Assembly (NCBI GenBank): GCA_029747015.1 | Contig: JAKOGI010000139.1 | Location: 142,001 to 206,000, forward strand | Source of the DNA: Carnegiea gigantea | Taxonomy: Eukaryota > Streptophyta > Magnoliopsida > Caryophyllales > Cactaceae | DNA length: 64,000 bases | Direction of reading: 5' to 3' | In this document: piece after piece, positions 23,805-35,505 of the stretch | Position numbering within the stretch: position 1 is the first letter of the stretch | Layout: each line of letters starts with the position of its first letter | Program-made: the position numbers and the translations under genes | Notes under the pieces: model-generated | The model's input: only the letters and a program-made list of their open reading frames with translations | What the model was told of the DNA's origin: nothing | Database searches by the model: none

Positions 23805-26800
23805 TCAGGTTGCTTGGAATGCTCCAACTTGGCTGCATTGGGTGGAAGGACCTGCTTGAGCTGCGGCTATTTTAGAGGGTGTTGGTGTTAAAGTGGCTGG
23901 CTTCTGCTTCTTTGGCCTACCCCAAGGTTTAGGAACCCTTTCTTCTGTGGGTATCCTATTTCTTTTGGTTAACAGTCTGCCATGCTTATCTCTTGGCCTC
24001 CCACAGGTTGCAGCATTATAGCCGAGGTGCTTGCATGTTTTACACCTGTAATAATAAAACAAATGATATTAGGTAACACATATTGATGAGGCTAATTAAC
24101 CAAAATTACAGGTGAAACTAATACCTGGTAGTGCCAGACCCAAGTGTTTTGTGTGAGAGTTGTTGTGATTGAAATTCAGGTAAAGGGGTATTCATGGACT
24201 CTCTTCTTTTATGCTCTGGTGGCCTGTCTATTTTCCTTTGAGCATAGGGTGGGTCAAAATCAGGCAAATTTCTCTTTTCCCACATTTGTAGAGCTGCAAT
24301 AAGATGAACAATGTGATTGTAGAGATTTCTATATTTCTCCACAGTGAAGCAGTCTTCCACATAATCTTCCAACTGTTGCTTCATCCTGAAAATGCACCTT
24401 GCAGCATGTTTATAAGAGAGGCCAGTAAGTTGCCATTTTCTACAATCATAGAAATTGTCTTGTAACCTCACTATGAAGTTAGTATGCCCTTCAGTCACGT
24501 CAAACTCTCCTTGCCCTGCATGTACCAAATGTGTGCATTTCCTACTCTCCATCTCTATCATAAGTAACTTCTTATGCACATATAGAACAAGCCTGTCATT
24601 CCATTTTTGTGACCTTTCAAATCTCTTGACAAACCTACTCCCAATAAGTTTCCTGATTTCCTCAAGCATGGTCAAGATAGGCAAACTTCTAAACTTGACA
24701 ATTGCATGATTGAAGCTTCCAACAAAATTATTGGTATTATCATCACATTTAAGATTGGTATCAAAGTTAAACCTAGCCCACAGTTCTAACTTCTCATTGT
24801 CTCTCAACCAATGATAAGCTCCAGGGTCTTTCTCCTTATTTTTTCCATTGTTTTCTCATGTATAAATGGGGCATAGGCATTTGCAGTATTGTAGAAAAAG
24901 GCATGAAACCATGCACCTAACAAGTGAACAACAAACAGCAGTTCTCTCAGCCAATGCTTTCTGATGTACAGTACTAATTTAATAAAGTAAAAAACAAGAG
25001 TATGTATTGTTTAGGCTTACTCGGATAAAGTGAAGCAAAATTTTTGTAGTAATGGAGGACACATGTTCTCATTGAAGCAGTAGGCATAACATTTCTCAAG
25101 GCCTTTATAATTCCCTAAACACAACAAAATAATGAACAAGTAAGTAAAATAGCCTATATTACAAACCAATTTACAAAGAAAATAACACAAGCTTACCTTG
25201 TGTCTATCAGACATGATGATATACATGGACTGGTTCTCAACTGCATCAAGAGCTTTTACTAGGTCAGACAGGAAAAAACTTCACTCCTCCTTATTTTCCT
25301 TCTCAACTACAGCATAAGCTAATGGGAACTATCCATTCTTGCCATCTAGAGTCATTGTAGTGCCTAATACTCCCCTATACACCCCTTTAAGATGACAGGC
25401 ATCTATTCCAATCAAAGGCCTACAAAATCATTTGAATGCTGCAACTGAAGGACTAATACAGATGAGCATGCGCTTGAAAATTAGTTTTTGGTAGGCCTTT
25501 GGTAAGCCCAGGTAATGAAAGTAACAGACCCTGGATTTTTGGCTTTGAACTCCTCTGTGTAATGTGCCAAGTACTTGTACCCTTCCTTATGTTTGCCATC
25601 AACAGCATCCTTCATCATTTTCCTTGCTCTCCAACATATATGATTTAGAATATGAATTTCATACTTCCTCATCACAATTTTCTGCATTCCCTTCATATCC
25701 ATTTTTAGAGCAACTATGAAGTAAGGGAGAAGAAATTTACTCACCTAGGGAGCTGTGACCATCCTATTGTGGTCAGGCCTATCAAATGTGCCTCTCACTA
25801 TGTGCTTTCCCCATCCAAGTAGTTTTATCAACTAGCACACTACAATGAATTCTCCAAGTGCATCCTGGGTTGGTACATTTATGAGTATACCTAGTTTTCT
25901 TATTCTTCACCTTTTGTAATGTAAAGCATTCTTAAATGCAGAACTCTCTCATGATTATCAGCAAGTCCTCTTTACAAGTGAAAATGTAACCAGATAATAA
26001 ACTAACCTTACCATCTCTGTTTCTAGTCCATAGAGTTCCTTGCCTTAAAGTCGTTGCCATTTTGTTCACAACTAGAGCCCTATCTGTATCAACGTCAATA
26101 ATTTCTGCTCATAATTGCATCCTCTGCTTAACCTTAACTTTCAATTGCTCATCATCTCCAGATTCACTGCTGTTATTCTCCTCATCTAAAGACACATCTT
26201 TACTGTCATTATATCTCCAGTCTCTTCACCATCCCCTACAAAATCCTCATCCTGACTATCATCATCAGAGGCTGGATTGTCATTAATACAAGTACCGATA
26301 ACCCTACTCCTCTCAGTATAAGTTCCAATAATAGAAATCTCAGCCTTCCTACCATCACCCCACTCATTCTCCTTAACTTCCCATACAGGTTCTCTGTATA
26401 GAGATCCAATATCAAAATTCAGCAGCTCATCAACCCCAAGGGCAGTCAAAGGTAAAGAATTGAATGGTGGTGGACATTTGGAGGTGCTGCTGCTGCTTGG
26501 TTTTTTTAAGAGTAGAAGTTCTGGGATTTGGTTTTGTGCCTAGGATTAAACTAGGGCCTGTATGTATGCCAACATCTCTAGATTGGGACCTGATGTGAGG
26601 TTTGGTAGAGGCTGTAGTAGGTTCACCAAGGTTATAGTTAGGTTTAGTTAGTGTTCTGGATGAGTGTAGAGTCAGGTTTGCATGGGGTAAGAGTGGATTA
26701 TAAAGGAGCGCAGTCAAGTTTCTTTAGGGATGATCTAGTCTGTAGCCTGGATGGATATGAAGTAAACTGTACATGTTTATCAGGAGTGGATTATAATGGG

Positions 26801-27750
26801 AAACAGTCAGGAGTGGATTATAAAGTGAATTGCAAAGGGGTGCAGTCAGCTTTGGCATGGGGTGATGGTGATGGGCTTATTGGTAAGTAGTATAAAGAAT
26901 TATCCTTTAGTTTCAATTGTATTGGTGGGCTTGCTTTTGCAGTGGGCTTAGGTGAGGAAGTTAATGTGGGCTTTGCCGGGAATTTACATGACTTCCATAA
27001 AGAAGTTGATTTGGGCTGGGGTGGGGACTCACAGGGCCTAGGTTGGGAACTTGGTGTAGGCTTAGCAGGGGAATTAGCAAGAGATCTTGTCACTAATCTA
27101 TGAGGCACATGTTTAATAAGGGGAACAACAGGGTTCACAATCAAACTGTCTACCCATATGTTTGCTTGACTATCAGTCAAATCCTTCACATCACTCACCA
27201 TTCTCACATTCTGTTTAGATTCAACTATAACTTTACTATCAGTCAAATCCTCCACAAACACTCACCTTTTTCACATTCTGTTTAGATTCAACTGCAACTT
27301 GACTATCAGTCAAATCCTCCACACCATTCACCTTTCTCACATTCTTTTTAGATTCAACGGCAACTATTTGAGGCAATGATTGTGCAACAGAGACACTTAT
27401 TTTGTCAAGGCTTTCAACATGTTTCTGATTATCAGAGGGCTTCTTCAGATCATACATGTATATGGGAGTACGCTTACTCCTCACATCTTTTCAGAATTTG
27501 GTTAACCTAACCCAATCATCATCAATGTTCAAATGCCATCTCTGGTTTTCCTTATTTGGGAGATGATATCTGAACCCAGCATACTTAGGAAACTCTATCC
27601 CTGACTCATTTGCTCTTGCCCTACCATCTCTAAACAAATCAATGCAATTATACTTCTCCATCTCAACATTCATAATTCTGATGACTTTATTCTTGTAATG
27701 AACAACTAAATCCCTAATGTCTTTACCATGTTTCAAAGACAATATCAAAG
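23805..27750 (-). pseudogene. MURA-type transposase of the MULE, broken
   Basis: DDE transposase with MuDR N-terminal domain, MULE catalytic domain and zinc-binding tail. Minus-strand pieces in order: N-terminal MuDR region (27750-27491); a long variable region with 22-residue repeats (27370-27171) and Ser/Pro/Lys-rich stretches to about 26186; DBD-adjacent segment (25744-25481, ILNHICWRARKMM, YKYLAHYTEEFKAKNPGS); catalytic core near 25480-25210 with RPLIGIDACHLKGVYRG (first Asp) and MYIIMSDRHK (second Asp); C-terminal part 24807-24118 with a SWIM-like CRKWQLTGLSYKHAARC; and a CCHC knuckle, CKTCKHLGYNAATC, in which the His is Tyr (24000-24060). Stops sit within the core (for example after DGKNG and KEE). 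Introns may explain some frame changes, but not the core stops. Confidence 0.85.
27171..27370 (-). repeat. Three tandem copies of a 66-67 bp coding repeat in the MULE transposase
   Basis: Copies start (plus strand) at 27171, 27237 and 27304 with TATCAGTCAAATCC. Read on minus they encode VEDLTDSQVAVESKQNVKKV-like units of 22 residues. The middle copy is 67 bp, so it shifts the frame relative to its neighbours. Confidence 0.85.
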
Positions 27751-28307
27751 AAGTACAAAATTCAAAAATAAATTACAGGCAAATATCAAACTAAACAACA
27801 TCAACAACACTCGGTCATACTTTCAGACAAATCACAATCCCCTTTCCAAAAATCCTAAAACTCAAAATTCTCAAAATTTCTTCACAAATCTGTTCATAAA
27901 TTCGAATTTTTTACATCATCAACCAAACTAACAAACCAACCCACAACATCAAACTCATATTTTCGCATCACGCATACCCACATGTAATGTCCATCATGAA
28001 ATATATCAAAAAAACTGTAAATTTTCTAAATTTAAAAGTCCACTTACCATTATCACACCTTCAACAGCTACCTTCAACCTTCTTCTTCTCGTTAATGGTG
28101 TTTTCAAGCTCCGTCACCACCAATTCCACGCATGCAACAACAACAGAGACAAGAAGAGTGAGAGAGAGAAAGAGAGATTTGGAGAGAGGCAAGCTTAGTT
28201 CACAGAGGGTAGATGGGAGGTTATTCGAGTGCTTTATTTTTCTTGAAGAACTGCGCGCGTTTAACAAGGGTATTTTTGTCCAGACACATCTCCATTCAAC
28301 CACGAGC

Positions 28308-28427
28308 CGGAATTGGGCCATACAAATAGTTACACCATTATTTAAGGTACCCCGAAATTGGTTTTAAAAACTAGGGGGCCTTAAAATAGTTTCCACATAA
28401 GTTAGGGTATCTTTGTGTAGTTTTTTG
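28308..28427 (-). repeat. MULE right terminal inverted repeat
   Basis: Read on the minus strand it starts CAAAAAACTACACAAAGA and follows the left repeat with scattered substitutions. It ends just before the second copy of the CCACGATCT duplication. Confidence 0.92.
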
Positions 28428-28436
28428 CCACGATCT

Positions 28437-29815
28437 CTATATGGTGAGTGTGATAAGAAGGCAAGAGCCTCTCTTTGGGGAGGAAGCAATAAGCAACAAA
28501 AGGTTCATAATATTGGTTGGGAACATCTCCTTAAAAGTAAAGATGTTGGGGGACTAGGGATACTGTCCATGAGACAGGCTAACTCAGCTTTTATGACCAA
28601 ATTAGGGTGGAGGCTTCTCTCTGAAAAAGATAGTGTATGGTCTCACGTTCTCTCAGCTAAATATTATAGTGAGCGATGTGATATAGACATGTTCCAAGCT
28701 AAGAAGGATGCTTCAAACGTGTGGCATGGTATCTTTGAAAGTCCCAAGTTTTTGAGGCAAGAAATTCGATCAAAGGTAGGCAATGGTAAAAGGACCCATT
28801 TTTGGTACCACAACTGGGCACTTTCCCAGCCACTTTGTGACCAACCTAGTCTCCACTGACTTAGAGAATGCTTCTGTCGAGGAGCTATGGGAAGAGGACA
28901 GAGCAGTGGAAGTGGGAGCCTTTTGCATACTTGCTTCTCGACAATATTCTGAAGATCATTTCATCATTTGAACTCATGCATGGTGAGGAATGGGAAGACC
29001 ATCTGGTTTGGGATGGGGCCTCAAGTAGCAGATTTTCTATAAAATTTGCTCTTACACTAATCCATGAAGACATTCTTAAAGTTCGGGATCGAGTCTGGCA
29101 GTTTATATGGAAGTTGAAAGCCCTTCAACGTCTTCGGTTCTTCTTGTGGTTGGTTGCGCATGATAGGCTGATGACCAATACCAATCGAGTGTCTGGAGGA
29201 TTGGCTGACGATTCAAGATGCAAGGGTTGTCTCCTTAAAGAGGAGGACGCTATTCATCTTTTACGAGATTGCAAGTATGCGAGAGAGGCTTGATGCCAGC
29301 TAATACTAGTTGAGAAACAAGACAAGTTTTTCTCGCTTCCCCTCCATACATGGATTTTATGGAATTTGGAAGCATCTCCCTCATGGACGAGTACTTGGCC
29401 TACTGTCTTTTCCATGGTGGCCTGGTGGTTATGGAAGTTGAGGAATCAAAGAAGTTTTGAAGTTCCTGACTTCAAACCATTCAAGCCTTGGTCTATCATC
29501 CAAGCAAAAGTAAAAGAAATAATTCATGCTATGGACTCTAACTCTTTGACGAATTCATCTAATACTTGGATCCATAAAGAAGAAATTGTTATTCAATAAA
29601 AGTTTCCCCTAATAAACTGGGTCAAGATGAATGTGGACAGGGCAGCCAAAGGAAACCCTGGGCCTGCGGGAGCCCGTGGGGCTATCAGAGGGCAACTAGG
29701 AAACTGGTTGTTGGGCTTTGTTGCTAACTTTAGCACATGCTCTTCAATAAAGGCTGAACTTCTAGCCTTGCTCAAGAGACTTTGGCTTGCTAGACAAAAG
29801 GGTTTCGGATTCTGA
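28437..29815 (+). pseudogene. LINE A ORF2, zf-RVT and RNase H remnants
   Basis: Right-hand continuation after the MULE: LGGLGILSMRQANSAFMTKL-type thumb/connection sequence (here VGGLGILSMRQANSAFMTKL), SVWSHVLSAKYY, then zf-RVT RLRFFLWLVAHDRLMTNTN with CKGCLLKEEDAIHLLRDC. A short RNase H start follows at 29627 (MNVDRAAKGNPGPAGARGAI, catalytic Asp; SSIKAELLALL, catalytic Glu). It ends at a TGA at 29813; the later Asp motifs are not recognisable. Frames change at about 28860 and 29290. Confidence 0.85.
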
Positions 29816-29964
29816 TAGTAGCAGACTGTCCGTCTAAATTCGGTCATTCTATCATTGCTTCATTTTCTTCTGATGTATGTATTCAACCAACTCTAAGGAT
29901 GCTTTTAGTAGAGAACCTAGTTAGGCATACTCTTACGAGAAAAGGTACCTAACTTTGATATTAT

Positions 29965-30269
29965 CTGCCTTTTATCCTTGTACAAAACACCTTAATTGCC
30001 TATTCGAATATGTATACTTGTATTAGAGTATTGAACATATATATATCTAAGCCACAAGTCATGTATTTGTCTCAAATTAAATTATCCCATGATATTCTGT
30101 TGATTTTTCCAATCCAACGTATTTCATTTTCTCATCTTACTTGCCTATTCGAAGTTGCTTAGCTTGTGTCACTTGTATATTTAGATTTATAGAAAGAAAC
30201 TAATTAAGTTGATGTTACATTTACATAGAAAAGTATTAGATTTTGGGTATTCGAAAGTGCCCACATAAT
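29965..30269. other. Gap between LINE A and LINE B
   Basis: AT-rich, no ORF or repeat recognised. It ends in the LINE B target duplication (30270-30285). Confidence 0.4.
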
Positions 30270-30319
30270 TGTAGTGGTCATACATTTTTTTTTACAATGG
30301 TAAAGATGAAAAATAACCA

Positions 30320-31789
30320 ATGTTAGGCGCCTCTTCTCACAAGAGTACGTCCAACTACATCCACTTCCAGAATGCTCCTAAACACTGGGGAGAAATAGGC
30401 ATCTGAGACAAATGAGCTCGTGATAGAGTGGCCAGCTTTAGCAAGCTAATCAGCTGCCATATTTGCTTCACGATAAATATGTTTGACTTGGAATTGTGTA
30501 TATTGATGTAACCATGTACGAATATCTTTGATAATGGTGGAAATCTTCCATGGAACTTGGGTTGTGCCTGCTAATGCTTTGATGACTGTAGTATTGTCAC
30601 CTTCGATCCAAAGGCTATTGAATCTGGATTATATAGCCGCACTAATTCCATCTCTCGGTGCTCTTGCTTCAGCAACTACTATTGAAGTAGTCCCATAATT
30701 GGCAGTGCCTGCTTGAAGTAGTTTGCCCGTCCAATCGCGTATGACATATCCTCCTACTGCTGATGAATTAGAGAGCGATCCGTCAAAATTCATTTTGATG
30801 AATCCAGAAGGTGGGGGATTCCACCTTACAAGGTGGAAGGGCTTGGGAGGGGGAGAAGAAGGTCCCCTCCTTGAATAATCAGTCGATAGATAAGATCGGA
30901 TTCGCTATTCGGCAAATGCCTTCTTTGCTTTAATAAGGCATCTTAACGGATTAAAAAACTTATTCTCAAAGACTACAATGTTTCTCTCTTTCCACATGCT
31001 CCAAAGAAGAAAGGAAAATTTTTGGAGCAGCATAGGATTGCAGGAGGATCTGACCCTTCGTAATGCCTCAGCTATCTGCTGGCAGCCATCAGGCGAGAAT
31101 TGTATTGGGAACCATTGGTGTTGACCAGCTAGTTCCCAGACTTTTTTACCTATTTGGCACTCAGTAAATATATGTTCAATTGTTTTAATGTCACCCAGGC
31201 AGGTTGGGCAACCTGCATCAATATTTAGTTTGCATCTGAGCAGTGTTCCGCGGGCAGGGAGTGCATTATGGCAGATTTGCCATAGGAAAATCTTAATTTT
31301 TGGCATGGTATCTATTTGCCAGATCCATTTGAAAGGCCAATCAGAATGGTCATTTATTAACTTATCGTGTGCTATCCATGTGGCAGATTTAGTCGTAAAA
31401 GTGCCTGAACTAGTTAGGCCCCAGCATAAAGAGTCTAGATGGCTGTGGACATGAATGGCAATTCCTTTGATTTTATGAATGATCGGGTGATCGCCCAAGG
31501 TAGCGGTGAGGTGCGGAAGATTCCATGTCCTATCCTGGAGGATAAAGTCAGAGACTTTGACATGTGAACTAGGTATTATTGCTGCATCAATATCTAGTAT
31601 TTCAATTAGATTCTTATTTTCTATCCAGTTATCATGCGAAAAGGATATGCTATCACCGTTTCCTAGTTGCCACATGACTCCCTGTTTTATAAGCGGTCTA
31701 CGTTTTAATGGACTTTTCCAAATTGGGGAGTCAGTAGATTTGTTTTGGTAGTTAAGAAAGTCCTTCTTATGAAGGTACTTATCTCTCAT
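30320..31789 (-). pseudogene. LINE B ORF2, zf-RVT and RNase H domains
   Basis: An open frame 31789-30905 holds the connection and zf-RVT region (WQLGNGDSISFSHDNWIENK, KIKIFLWQICHNALPARGTL, then CPTCLGDIKTIEHIFTEC, all Cys/His ligands present). RNase H follows on the same strand to about 30320: MNFDGSLSNSSAVGG (Asp), VAEARAPRDGISAA (Glu), LWIEGDNTTVIKALAG (Asp) and YREANMAAD (Asp) followed by a TAG before LAKAG. Stops near 30900 and in RNase H inactivate it. Confidence 0.85.
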
Positions 31790-31989
31790 TATTTGTGCCC
31801 ATAGGCTAGCTTTATTAGTAAAATTTTTCTAGACTAGTTTGCATTGAAACGCTTTATTGACTGCTTTTGGTTTTTTGTAATCCTATTCCGCCTTTGCTTT
31901 TAAGTAAGCAGAGTTTGTTCCATGCAACAAGCAGTAGCTCTTTTTCTATATTTGTGTGTCTCCAGAAGAATTCTTGGCTGAGTTTATCT

Positions 31990-33623
31990 AATTGTTAACT
32001 AGTAGTTATTGGGACTTTGAAGCATTGTATTGTGTGTGCTAGGAGTGATTCAAGGTGGGAATGGATTAAGACTGTTCGCCTCGCTTTTGACAAACAATTT
32101 GCTTTCCAACCTTGGAGTTTCGCTATAGCCTTATCAATAATCTCTTTAAAGGTTGTTTGGGAGGCCTGTCCTTGGAATAGAGGGCATCCCAAATATTTGC
32201 CTAATGATACTCTGTGAGGGATATTAAAAATACCTGTAACGATTCCTTTTTGGTGCGAAGAGGCGTTATTCGAAAAAGTGAGCACCGACTTATGGAAGTT
32301 AATGAGTTGTCCTAAATTGGCACAGAAATTATCTAATAAGGATTTCAATTGCGCACAACTTGTGGCATTAGTTTTACAAAAAAGTAGGCAATCATCTACA
32401 AAAAGAAGGCCAGGAACGGTGCTAGAGCGTGGGCAAATTTCGATTCCGATGCCTGATTTTTTAGTTGCTGCCTCTTTAGTTAGCCAGAGGCTTAGGACTT
32501 CCGTACAAATAATGAAGATATATGGAGAAAATGGATCACCCTGCCGAATTCCTCTAGTCGGGGTAAATAACCCATTAGGTTCATCATTAACGATAGCAGA
32601 ATAAGAAACGGATGTTATACATTCCTTAATCCATTTGTTCCAGGTGGGATGGAAGCCTAGTTCTTGGAAACATTTCATAATGAAATCCCATTCCATTCTA
32701 TCATAAGCTTTTTCCATATCTAATTTAATGGCCACCCAGGCTGTTTTGCCTTTTAGGTTCTTAAATTTATGCATTATCTTATGAGAGATGAGGATATTAT
32801 CATGGATAGATCGTCCTGGAATGAAGGCGCTTTGTAAGGGGGAGACGAGTTTATCAAGAAGTGGTCTTAATCGATTAACGAGAATTTTTGCAATGATCTT
32901 ATAAACTGTGGAGCACAAGCTTATTGGTCTAAATTGATTTGTTTGAATGGGGTTGTCTATTTTAGGAATGAGGGCGATGAATGTATGATTAAGTTCTTTT
33001 AGAATTTTCCCATTCCTAAAGAATTCCAGGATACAGTTGAACAGATCGCTTTTAATGATATTCCAGTAATTCTTGAAAAAACCTGCGCTAAACCCATCAG
33101 GTCCTGGTATTTTGTTGGAATCAATGCTAAATAGGGCAGTTTTTTATCTCTTCCAACGTAGGAAGCCTGATAAGTTCCTTATTTTCGGGGTCTGAAATTA
33201 GCCAGGAGAGCCCGAGATGGGCTAGAGAGTGCTGATTATTGTGACTGGATTTAAAGCGTTTGCTGAAATCAGCCGTGAATTTATCAGCTATCTCTTGCTA
33301 GTCGTCGATCCAAAGCTCGCAGTCATCGCGAAGCTTGATGATCATTCTTTTTTTCCTTCTATTGTTTTCTCGCCGCTGGAAGAACGTAGTGTTGCGGTCT
33401 CCGTTGATCAGCCATTCCTTCCTATAGAGTTTTCCCCAGTATTTTTGGCTAAAAAGCATCATTTTTTCTCTCTGTTTCAGAAGGCATGTCATCCATGCAT
33501 TTAGACAGAAACTGTCCGGGTTAGCTAAGAGTTTGTCTTCTACATATTCTAGTTTGTTCGTATTGTTCGATATTTTATTGTGCAAGTTGCCAAAATTGTT
33601 TCTTGACCATCCTTTGACTTCGT
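31990..33623 (-). pseudogene. LINE B ORF2, reverse transcriptase domain
   Basis: Continues directly from the endonuclease when the LTR element is removed: KHEVKGWSRNNFGNLHNKI spans the joint. RT blocks: GDRNTTFFQRRENNRRKK, then SAFIPGRSIHDNILISHKIM, AIKLDMEKAYDRMEWDF (catalytic Asp), GIRQGDPFSPYIFIICTEVL and GLLFVDDCLLFCKT (FVDD in place of FADD). It ends KARRTVLIHSHLESL. The long open part is 32918-31995; stops and shifts lie between 33300 and 32918. Confidence 0.9.
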
Positions 33624-34481
33624 TGAAGAATCAAAGGCTATAAGATCACCCTAGAGGAGGGTGAATAGAGTAATAATCATGGTTGCTAAACAATCGAAAT
33701 GCAAATGCGGAAAAGTAAATCGGGACAAAACACAATCGATTTTTAACGAGGTTGGACCTCAAGAGTTAATCCCCGCCTAGAGTTCCCTAACTCTAGGATT
33801 AACTCGAATCTTTATTAGGAGGGATGATTACAACTCTAGAGTACACCTACTCTAAGTTCCAAGATCCAAGTTGACACCCTCAACAGGGCTTGGTAGAGTT
33901 GACCCTTCAACTCTATAATCCCACCTAATCACTACTTGAACAATGTAAAGAGTAATAGCAATTTGAAGCTCAATGAGTACAATAATTGAGAGTATGAGTA
34001 TGCTAATGAATGCTCTTTTTGCTTGGTGTCTTTTCTGCTGCAAATTCAGCCCCTTTTTATAGCCAAAGTCTTGAGCTAGCCGTTGCACTTGTTATGAAAA
34101 GTCACAGTTCAAGCCCTTGAACCAGCTTATTCAAGCCCTTGAAATTTGCTAAGTTTGCAGATCATGCTCAACGTCTCTGGATTTTCTTCAACGGCTAATT
34201 CCATAACTTGGCAAGCTTCTAGAAGACGATAAGTTGCCTTATATGCTCCTTGAAATATTCCACAATTATTTGCACAAAACTTGCTCATTTGACTTCATCT
34301 CAATCTTATATTTTTGGCAACAAAATAGATTTAACCAATTACAATAATAATAATATCACCTTGACATATCACCTTGAGATATTAATAAAATTAAATTTAA
34401 AACAATATTAATCTCTAAGCTTCCTTTTTGTCTTTCATCAAAACAAACATATCATATTAAGGGATAAAGGGAAAGTCAACA
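33624..34481 (-). repeat. LTR of the gag-only element (3' LTR)
   Basis: 858 bp, begins TGAAGAATCAAAGG and ends AAAGTCAACA on the plus strand; matches 37274-38134 along its length. Confidence 0.95.
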
Positions 34482-34499
34482 ATCTCCCCCTTTTTGATG

Positions 34500-35500
34500 A
34501 AAGACAAAACTAATGCATGGATTCATCAAATAACCAAATTAGCTTATCATAGTCTTTCTCCCCCTTTTTGTATTTCATCAAAAAGGTAGTGTAAGAAGGG
34601 AAAGAAAAATTAGAGCATGTAAAAATTATTGCAAACACATGTAACTCCTCCTTAACAAATCAATTATATGTAAAGATGCTCCCCCTTTATCTATGGCATT
34701 TATGTATATATATATATAAAAAAATGCATATAGAGGCAATACTAATATAAAGTTAATCGCATATGCCAGCATACATTAACTTAATAATCTCATGAAAGGC
34801 ACATATATGCACATAAGGGTATTAATAAAATAGTCTGATGTTCAAAATATTAAGCGAGTATAATAATATGTCACATGCCATGAAGACATAAAATATGATG
34901 GTTATTAATCATGCTTACCTTCAAAGGATAATTGAGCAGATTCAAAATTTTGAAAATTAAAAATTTCTCAAGTGGGAAATAAATCAGTCAAGCAGTCGCA
35001 CGCATAGTAGGTAAAAAAACAATTGCTTAATTTAAGGGTTTGCTTTTCAAAATACTTTTCCAACTAAAAAACAAATCAGTTAGAAGTTTGGCAATGAAGT
35101 TGGAAAATATCAAGTCCTCCCTCCTCTTTGGTTAATATAAAATAACAAAAATTGAGAAAAAAGATTCACGCGCCCAAATCAAATTGCCTTCCATTGGGTT
35201 TCAATGATTCATGGCCAAGGCCTTGAAAGTGAAATTCAAGCCCTTAATTTGGTCATATTCAAAATGTTCAGCTTATGCCTGCAGTTCAAGCCCTTGAACT
35301 GTAATTTAAGGCTTTAAATTTCTTGACAGTGATGATTGTTTCATTGGCTTGTCCTGATGTAGTTAGTACTTAGAGAGGACTCCCCCTCAATTTATGCACC
35401 AGTATTAAGAATTCTCCCCCTTTTGTTAAGACACTAAATCAAACCTTTCTAGCCATGATCAAAGTCACAAATTGCCGGCTTTCAAGTACATCTACAAACA
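34500..35500. other. Non-coding interior of the gag-only LTR element
   Basis: AT-rich filler between gag and the 3' LTR. It has repeated CTCCCCC(T)n motifs (34486, 34559, 34680, 35382, 35414) resembling extra polypurine tracts, but no pol motifs. Confidence 0.6.
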
Positions 35501-35505
35501 ATAAA

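Larger units (their letters stand above)
22653..28427 (-). mobile_element. Mutator-like element (MULE), 5775 bp, inserted in LINE A
   Basis: Target duplication CCACGATCT at 22644-22652 and 28428-28436 (9 bp, as expected for Mutator). Terminal inverted repeats of about 120 bp (22653-22772 and 28308-28427) start CAAAAAACTA and are close to 90% alike by eye. Inside, a transposase relic reads on the minus strand (27750 to 23805) and a small zinc-finger gene relic reads on the plus strand (23162-23410), the two converging. Several stops make both non-functional as they stand. The insertion is younger than LINE A. Confidence 0.93.
18200..29960 (+). mobile_element. LINE A: L1-type non-LTR retrotransposon, decayed and split by a MULE
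   Basis: Domains on the plus strand run in the L1 order: DUF4283 plus CCHC knuckle (ORF1, 18.2-20.0 kb), AP-type endonuclease (20.19-20.99 kb), reverse transcriptase (21.3-22.64 kb), zf-RVT (28.44-29.29 kb), RNase H start (29.63-29.82 kb). The MULE at 22653-28427 interrupts it. Removing the MULE and one 9-bp duplication restores an open reading ARLPRS-LYGECDKKARASLWGG across the joint. Several in-frame stops and frame changes make it dead. I found no A-tail or target duplication; the 5' end seems truncated near 18.2 kb and the RNase H end is lost or scrambled after 29.82 kb, so both boundaries are approximate. Confidence 0.9.

Noticed and set aside
27100..27285. Plus-strand ORF over the 66-bp repeats
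   Set aside because: Shadow of the minus-strand transposase repeats.
28061..28321. Minus-strand 86-codon ORF with a hydrophobic run near the MULE right end
   Set aside because: Lies in the subterminal leader just inside the inverted repeat, overlaps a plus-strand open frame, and has no family match; probably 5'UTR of the transposase.
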